Assembly (NCBI GenBank): GCA_002410325.1
Contig: DHRK01000047.1
Span: forward strand, 10,540-74,539
Reading direction: 5' to 3'
Length of the DNA: 64,000 bases
From: Syntrophomonas sp. UBA5314
GTDB lineage: Bacteria > Bacillota > Syntrophomonadia > Syntrophomonadales > Syntrophomonadaceae
Part shown: one piece after another, positions 59,023 through 64,000 of the stretch
Numbering within the stretch: position 1 is the first letter of the stretch
Layout of the letters: every line of letters begins with the position of its first letter
Position numbers and translations under genes: made by a program
The notes under the pieces: model-generated
The model's database searches: none
Seen by the model: the letters and a program-made list of their open reading frames with translations, nothing else
What the model was told of the DNA's origin: nothing

Positions 59023-60814
59023 CCTGAATACTCATCACAGTCATAAAGGCGTCTTTGGGCACTTCCACCCGTCCGATCTGTTTCATCCGTTTTTTTCCTT
59101 CTTTTTGTTTTTCCAGGAGTTTTTTCTTGCGGGTTATATCTCCCCCATAGCATTTGGCCAGGACGTCCTTCCGCATGGCTTTGATCGATTCGCGGGCGAT
59201 AACCCGGTTGCCAATGGCGGCTTGAATAACCACTTCATAGAGCTGGCGGGGGATGATCTTGCGCAGTTTGGAGGCTATGCTGCGCGCCCGGTAATAGGCC
59301 TTGTCTTCATGGGCGATAAAGCTCAAGGCGTCGACAACTTCACCGTTCAGCATGATGTCCAGCTTGACCAGGTCTGATGCTTCGAAGTCTCCCAGATCGT
59401 AGTCCAGCGAAGCATAGCCCCGGGTACGCGATTTCAGGGCGTCAAAAAAGTCGTACAGGATTTCCGCCAGGGGCAGCTTATAAGTCAGCATGACCCGCTG
59501 GGGGGTGAGATACTCCATATTCAGAAATGCCCCGCGCTTTTCCTGACAGAGTTCCATAATGGTCCCCACAAATTCCTGCGGCACCATTATGGAAGCTTTC
59601 ACAAAGGGTTCCATGACCTTTTCGATACGCTGAGCGGGCGGCCAATGGGTGGGATTGCGCAAAAGCAGCTCGCTGCCATCGGTGAGGATGATTTTGTAGA
59701 CGACACTGGGGGCGGTAGCCAGCAGGCTTAAATCGTATTCCCGCTCCAGGCGCTCTTTAACTATCTCCAGATGCAAAAGGCCCAGGAACCCGCAGCGAAA
59801 GCCAAAACCCAGAGCTTCCGAGCTTTCCGGCTCATATAAAAGAGAAGCGTCGTTGAGCTTAAGCCGTTCCAGGGCTTCCCGCAGCCGCTCAAAATCATTG
59901 TTTTCCAGGGGATATAGCCCGCAGAACACCATAGGCTTCACTTCCTGATAGCCAGGCAAGGCCTGCCCGGCCGGACGTTCGGCCAGGGTGATGGTGTCCC
60001 CCACTTTGGTGTCGGCCACGTTTTTAATTCCCGCCGCCAGGTACCCCACCTCTCCAGCCTGCAATACCTGGACCTCTGTCATATTGGGGTTGATTACCCC
60101 CAGTTCGGCCACTTCGAATTCGCACCCGCTGGACATCATACGGATTAGGTCCCCTTTGTGGACCTGCCCCGCTTTAACCCGGAAATAGCAGATGGCTCCC
60201 CGGTAGGAGTCGAAGTACGAATCAAAAATCAAGGCCTGAAAGGGAGCATCCAAGTCGCCCTGCGGAGGGGGTATGTGTTTAACAACCGCTTCCAGTAAAT
60301 CTATCACCCCGGTTCCGGTCTTGGCCGAGATGGATAATATGTCCTCCCGGTCCATTCCTAAAACCGTTTCCATTTCCTCTTTAACCTGTTCCGGTTCGGC
60401 GCCCGGCAGGTCAATTTTATTTACCGCGCCCACGATCTCCAGGTCCAGATCCATGGCCAGGTAAACATTGGCCAGGGTTTGCGCCTCAATGCCCTGCGAG
60501 GCGTCCACCAGCAAAACCGCGCCTTCACAGGCGGCCAGGCTGCGGGAAACCTCATAGGAAAAATCGACATGCCCGGGCGTATCGATAAGGTTCAAGATAT
60601 ATTCCTGTCCTTCACGGCTCTGATATTTGAGGCGCACCGGCTGCAGCTTGATAGTGATGCCCTTTTCCCTTTCCAGGTCCATTTTATCTAAAAACTGCTC
60701 CCGCATCTCTCTCTGGCTGATGGCGCCGGTGAATTCCAGCAACCGGTCGGCCAGGGTTGATTTACCGTGGTCTATATGGGCTATAATAGAAAAATTTCTT
60801 ATCCTATCCTGCAA
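59015..60814 (-). CDS. lepA: Elongation factor 4 (LepA)
   Basis: 599 residues from TTG 60814, eight bases after GGAGG; the in-frame TTG at 60829 is part of that ribosome binding site. G1 AHIDHGKST (12-20), DTPGHVDFSYEVSR, NKIDLPGA, EF-G-like domains, and the LepA-specific C-terminal domain (RGYASLDYDLGDFEASDLVKLDIMLNGEVVDALSFIAHEDKAYYRAR). Helps ribosome assembly and back-translocation. Between murJ and hemW, as usual in Clostridia. Confidence 0.96.
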   Translation of the reverse strand: MQDRIRNFSIIAHIDHGKSTLADRLLEFTGAISQREMREQFLDKMDLEREKGITIKLQPVRLKYQSREGQEYILNLIDTPGHVDFSYEVSRSLAACEGAVLLVDASQGIEAQTLANVYLAMDLDLEIVGAVNKIDLPGAEPEQVKEEMETVLGMDREDILSISAKTGTGVIDLLEAVVKHIPPPQGDLDAPFQALIFDSYFDSYRGAICYFRVKAGQVHKGDLIRMMSSGCEFEVAELGVINPNMTEVQVLQAGEVGYLAAGIKNVADTKVGDTITLAERPAGQALPGYQEVKPMVFCGLYPLENNDFERLREALERLKLNDASLLYEPESSEALGFGFRCGFLGLLHLEIVKERLEREYDLSLLATAPSVVYKIILTDGSELLLRNPTHWPPAQRIEKVMEPFVKASIMVPQEFVGTIMELCQEKRGAFLNMEYLTPQRVMLTYKLPLAEILYDFFDALKSRTRGYASLDYDLGDFEASDLVKLDIMLNGEVVDALSFIAHEDKAYYRARSIASKLRKIIPRQLYEVVIQAAIGNRVIARESIKAMRKDVLAKCYGGDITRKKKLLEKQKEGKKRMKQIGRVEVPKDAFMTVMSIQDD

Positions 60815-60896
60815 AGTCGAAACCTCCAAGGGTCCTTATAAAAGGCGCTTATTGCTTTTCAATTATATCTTATTCAACCCGGGGGTTCAATCAGAG

Positions 60897-60953
60897 AAAG
60901 GCAGGGTGGAAAACAGCTGTTTCACGCAGGTTGCAGGGCGCTACCTGCCTTTT
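60897..60953 (-). terminator. Stem-loop after murJ
   Basis: AAAGGCAGG (60897-60905) pairs with CCTGCCTTT (60944-60952), enclosing further partial pairing. On the minus strand it directly follows the murJ stop codon; T-run weak (TTTCTCT). Probably a terminator or 3' stabiliser of murJ. Confidence 0.5.
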
Positions 60954-62527
60954 TAGGCGGCCAGGTGGAGTTTCTTCTTAACCATAGTCAATACCAGCTG
61001 GCTTTCTTCCAATTTAAAGGGAAGCAAGAGCAGACAATAGACTATGAAGCCCAGAAGGGTACCGCCCCCCACTGCCAGAAGCAGCTCCGATTTGCTGGCT
61101 GCCGCCTGCCAAACGCCTGTATAATTGACAAAAACCCGAACCAGCAGGTACATCAACAGCGACGCCAGGGTTGACAGGAGCAGGCTTTTCATGATCAGGC
61201 TGCCCCCCATTTGCCCCAGGCGCCGACGCAGTGTCCCAAGCAGCAGGAACAGGTTGGCAAAACCGGCCAGAGAATAGGCCAGGGCCAGGCCCTGGTAGCC
61301 CATGCTTGGAGACAGGGTCAAAGAGAGCAGAATGTTGGCGGCCACCGCCGCCACTGCCGCCAGCACCGGGGTCTTGGTATCCTGCAAGGAAAAAAACGCC
61401 CGGTTGACCACCTGCAGCGCGGTATAGGCGAACAGGCTCAGGCAGTAGAAAAAGAGCGCCTGGCTGGTTATGCCCGTCATCTCCCGGGTAAACTGCCCTT
61501 GCTCAAAAAACAGGGAAACCAAGGGCTCCTTTAAGGCGATAATGCCGAAGGTGGCCGGGATGCTTACGAGGAACAAAAGCCTGAGGCCCAGAGATAGGGC
61601 GCGCTTGAATTCTTCACGCTCGCCCCGGGCGCTCAACACCGCCAGGATGGGAAAAATAGTAACTCCCACCGAGCCGGAGAGGATCCCCAGGGGAAGCTGC
61701 ATTATCTTTTGCCCCAAATCCAACGCGCTGACAATACCCGGGCCGAGTAATGAAGCCAGGTGCTGGGTTACCAGCAGGTTGGCCTGGCCCACCCCCAAAC
61801 CGACCATCACCGGAAGCATAAGAAGCATGATCTTTTGAAAGCCTTCGTCACGCCAATCAAAGCAAAAATGATACCTGATTCCCACCCGGCGCAGGAAGGG
61901 CAGCTGCACCAGGAAGTTAACCACCGCACCCAGCACCACTCCGTAAGAGAAAGCCGCTACTCCCAACGACTTGTAGAAGGCCAGCCCTACCAGAATAATC
62001 ACCACATTATAGACTAAAGCTCCCAGCGCCGGTCCGGTAAAGCGGTTGTAGGAATGAAGTATTCCCATGGAAAACCCGTTCAAGGCCATGAACAGGGTTT
62101 GAATGAACATAATTCGAGTCAGGTGGGCGCCTATGCTTAAATAGTCCCCGGGCAAACCGGGAACCAGCTGGTTGATGATAGCCGGCGCCTGCCAGTAGGC
62201 GACGGCAATCAGTATCAGGGAGAAAAGGATTACGTAGTTTAAAACTATACTGGCCGTCCTCCAGCCTCGCTCCTCTTCATGCCCGTCAAGGTAGCTGGAA
62301 AAAACCGGTATGAAGGCGGCACTGAGAGCCCCCCCGGCCATCAAAAGATAAATCAGATCCGGCACCGAAAAAGCGGCCCGGTAGACATCAGTGGCATAAC
62401 TCTGCCCGAATAGAGTGTTGATCGCCCATTCTCGACCATAGCCCAAAACGCGGCTCAAGGCAACCGTAAACATCAGCAAAAGGGTGGCTTTGGCCAGTTT
62501 TTCAGTTTTAGAGGCCACGGTCTTCAC
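60953..62527 (-). CDS. murJ: Lipid II flippase MurJ
   Basis: 524 residues, 13-14 TM helices. N-terminal signature ATLLLMFTVALSRVLGYGREWAINTLFG, then DVYRAAFSVPDLIYLLMAGGALSAAFIPVFSSYL, and MNGFSMGILHSYNRFTGPALGALVYNVVIILVGLAFY. Flips lipid II outward for peptidoglycan synthesis; spore-formers can also carry Amj or SpoVB relatives. GTG start at 62527 overlaps the previous stop codon (GTGA). Lies between spoIIP and lepA. Confidence 0.95.
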   Translation of the reverse strand: MKTVASKTEKLAKATLLLMFTVALSRVLGYGREWAINTLFGQSYATDVYRAAFSVPDLIYLLMAGGALSAAFIPVFSSYLDGHEEERGWRTASIVLNYVILFSLILIAVAYWQAPAIINQLVPGLPGDYLSIGAHLTRIMFIQTLFMALNGFSMGILHSYNRFTGPALGALVYNVVIILVGLAFYKSLGVAAFSYGVVLGAVVNFLVQLPFLRRVGIRYHFCFDWRDEGFQKIMLLMLPVMVGLGVGQANLLVTQHLASLLGPGIVSALDLGQKIMQLPLGILSGSVGVTIFPILAVLSARGEREEFKRALSLGLRLLFLVSIPATFGIIALKEPLVSLFFEQGQFTREMTGITSQALFFYCLSLFAYTALQVVNRAFFSLQDTKTPVLAAVAAVAANILLSLTLSPSMGYQGLALAYSLAGFANLFLLLGTLRRRLGQMGGSLIMKSLLLSTLASLLMYLLVRVFVNYTGVWQAAASKSELLLAVGGGTLLGFIVYCLLLLPFKLEESQLVLTMVKKKLHLAA

Positions 62528-62796
62528 TCCAAACTCGGTGCCAAAACTTGGGCCCGTACACCATGTAAATATTTACATAACCGTTCGCCTAAAACTTTCA
62601 CATCTCCTTTAATACCGGCCAATTGATAATCATGGCCCTGCCCCAGCCAGTCCCAGTGCAGAACCTGATTGTGCAATCCTATATTTATTACCGGACCGCG
62701 CGTTTCTCCCGATAGCTGGTTTATACCCTGGTTGCTTATATTTAACCCCAGGGCCACCAGCCAAAGCAGTAAAAGCACCAAGACCGCCTTCACCAT
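62524..62796 (-). CDS. Small protein with N-terminal signal anchor, between spoIIP and murJ
   Basis: 90 residues with a hydrophobic start (VKAVLVLLLLWLVALGLNIS) and a soluble remainder (NQLSGETRGPVINIGLHNQVLHWDWLGQGHDYQLAGIKGDVKVLGERLCKYLHGVRAQVL). It overlaps murJ by four bases and follows spoIIP by 12 bases, so it is co-transcribed with both. Looks like a membrane-anchored extracytoplasmic protein. Family not recognised. Confidence 0.7.
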   Translation of the reverse strand: MVKAVLVLLLLWLVALGLNISNQGINQLSGETRGPVINIGLHNQVLHWDWLGQGHDYQLAGIKGDVKVLGERLCKYLHGVRAQVLAPSLE

Positions 62797-62808
62797 TCGA
62801 GAAGCCAG

Positions 62809-63849
62809 TTATATCTCCTCCTTTAGAACTTTAAGCAGGATATCGGCAAACAATTCACCGGAATAAAAGCATTCCTCCAGCGTATTGTAATCAGTCCCAA
62901 ACTCCAACAAAAGAGCCCCGGTAAAATACTCTTGATTATAGGTTCCGGACTTGGTGCGCACGCCTTTAATAAGCCCGGGGTAGTCTTTAGCGGCCTGCTG
63001 GTAAAGCTTCTGGGCAAATTGCAGGTTTTGCCTCCAGTGCGGGTGGGTTTTGCGTTCATCGGTTCCTACAATAATAAGGATAGGAGCCGCGTTTCGCCCC
63101 TTGATTTTAACTTTCGACCCTTCCGTTACCCCGGGGATGCTGTCCCGGTGGATATCGAACAGGGCTATAATCGATGATTTTTCGGATGCCATAACTCTGG
63201 CTACCGTCTTTCGAGAATTGGTATAGCTTTTGTTAAAATCGGGTTGATCATGAATCGTATTAATAAAATTGGCCTCTATGCCTTTCTGTTTTAAGGTCGT
63301 TCCCAGATGGGCAGCCACCCGGGTGACCAGCCCGGGTCCCCCTTCAATCCTTGTCTTTCCGCTATCCGGAACATAGCTCTCACCGCTGTGAGTACAATAA
63401 AGGGTAACCGTTCGCCCTTTAAAAAGCTCGAAATAATTGCTGGCGGTATTCACCTGGCTGGACTCGAGATCATCCGGGGGGGGAATTGAAGGATCTTCAA
63501 CCGGTTCTGCAAGCTCCCCTACCGCATCGTCTTCTTCATCGTTCAGAGCCTGCAGGTTGAAGGCCATCAAGTCCCGGGGAAACTGGCGGCTTAAATATAA
63601 CCCCCAGGGTTTCGGGTAATCCAGGCTGCCTCCCATCATAATATTGTTTTCCCGCATCATGCTTACCGCCGAGCCTTCAGCCACCGGCATGGCGCTGATC
63701 TGCAAAAGCAGCGGGTGTAAATTGATTTCACCGGCTTTTTGCAGAAAACTGCGGTGTAAATCCACACTTAAGCCCAGTACTATAATTATGGCAAAAAGCT
63801 GCATGAATAATAATCCCTTGATGAGGCTCCAGATGTTTCTCCGTCTCAT
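62809..63849 (-). CDS. spoIIP: Stage II sporulation protein P (SpoIIP)
   Basis: 346 residues; amidase/endopeptidase of the SpoIIDMP machine that thins septal peptidoglycan during engulfment. Signal-anchor helix (LLFMQLFAIIIVLGLSVDL), then a proline-rich linker and the catalytic domain: TVTLYCTHSGESYVPDSGKTRIEGGPGLVTRVAAHLG, SYTNSRKTVARVM, and IALFDIHRDSIPG, with H and E residues that hold the metal. ATG at 63849 with GGTGG upstream; a GTG at 63858 is the alternative. Confidence 0.95.
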   Translation of the reverse strand: MRRRNIWSLIKGLLFMQLFAIIIVLGLSVDLHRSFLQKAGEINLHPLLLQISAMPVAEGSAVSMMRENNIMMGGSLDYPKPWGLYLSRQFPRDLMAFNLQALNDEEDDAVGELAEPVEDPSIPPPDDLESSQVNTASNYFELFKGRTVTLYCTHSGESYVPDSGKTRIEGGPGLVTRVAAHLGTTLKQKGIEANFINTIHDQPDFNKSYTNSRKTVARVMASEKSSIIALFDIHRDSIPGVTEGSKVKIKGRNAAPILIIVGTDERKTHPHWRQNLQFAQKLYQQAAKDYPGLIKGVRTKSGTYNQEYFTGALLLEFGTDYNTLEECFYSGELFADILLKVLKEEI

Positions 63850-63881
63850 TTCATCCACCCGCCGCTTAATATATCATCAAT

Positions 63882-64000
63882 TTATGCTCGGTCCAGAGTG
63901 CCTAGTACACTGTGTATATAACTTGGAGCAGGTTTTGTACTAATACCTCCCTCTTTCTGCGGTTTGGCAAATTGCTCAATAAGTTCCTTGCTTTTTAGCA
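63882..64000 (-). CDS. Possible 3' end of an unidentified gene running off the window
   Basis: An open minus-strand frame enters at the right edge and ends TAA at 63882-63884, 32 bases before the spoIIP ATG. The visible 38 residues (KSKELIEQFAKPQKEGGIS ... SVLGTLDRA) match nothing I recognise; gpr, often found upstream of spoIIP, normally ends differently. Same strand and tight spacing support a real gene, but the fragment is too short to be sure. Confidence 0.35.
   Translation of the reverse strand, partial: LKSKELIEQFAKPQKEGGISTKPAPSYIHSVLGTLDRA

Noticed and set aside
63901..63945. CTAGTACACTG ... GTACTAAT resembling the tips of the palindromic element
   Set aside because: Only about ten bases fit at each end, the arms do not continue, and the stretch may be coding on the minus strand.

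Overview
The window looks like chromosomal DNA of a spore-forming, Gram-positive-type bacterium of the class Clostridia. The gene order is typical of Firmicutes: ylxM-ffh-rpsP-khpA-rimM-trmD-rplS-rbgA, dnaG-rpoD, glyQ-glyS-ccpN-ppsR, yqfC-yqfD-phoH-pgpH-ybeY-dgkA-cdd-era, and spoIIP-murJ-lepA-hemW-hrcA-grpE-dnaK-dnaJ-prmA-rsmE-mtaB. Sporulation genes (yqfC, yqfD, spoIIP), a glycyl T-box and a CIRCE element agree with this. A syntrophic Clostridium such as a Syntrophomonadaceae member is my best guess from the general flavour, but I have no decisive marker.

Layout: 0.1-5.9 kb holds the SRP/ribosome maturation operon on the minus strand. 6-10 kb is a plus-strand stretch with a DegV fatty-acid-binding protein, a small secreted protein, a family III CoA-transferase and a mismatch uracil-DNA glycosylase. 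10.05-10.65 kb carries four minus-strand tRNA genes (Asn, CAT-anticodon, Glu, Val). 10.7-22.8 kb holds rpoD-dnaG, dgt, a flavoprotein, then ppdK with its regulator ppsR, ccpN and the two glycyl-tRNA synthetase subunits behind a T-box. 23.3-27 kb has an orphan Gre-factor C-domain protein, a strikingly folded repeat and an ECF sigma/anti-sigma/membrane protein operon. 27-36.4 kb holds two MacAB-like export modules with a TetR regulator between them and a Yip1-type membrane protein. 36.4-38.5 kb is an AT-rich island with an XRE regulator, small membrane proteins and a secreted protein. 38.5-49.7 kb is a core operon series starting with an orphan CD-NTase-like protein next to recO. 49.7-64 kb holds tRNA/rRNA modification, the heat-shock operon, hemW-lepA, murJ and spoIIP.

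The points most worth attention are: (i) a truncated archaeal-type (group III-like) chaperonin remnant between hrcA and grpE; (ii) a cGAS/DncV-like nucleotidyltransferase whose two signature aspartates are both asparagine; (iii) two kinds of dispersed palindromic intergenic element, one with nested stems and a TTCG tetraloop flanked by 26-nt direct repeats, the other a MITE-like family with CTAG ends (copies at the left edge, 27.0 kb and 46.4 kb); (iv) a secreted-protein/small-membrane-protein pair in the AT-rich island; (v) a promoter with two inverted operator-like boxes in front of the uracil-DNA glycosylase gene. No CRISPR array, rRNA gene, complete insertion sequence or prophage was seen.
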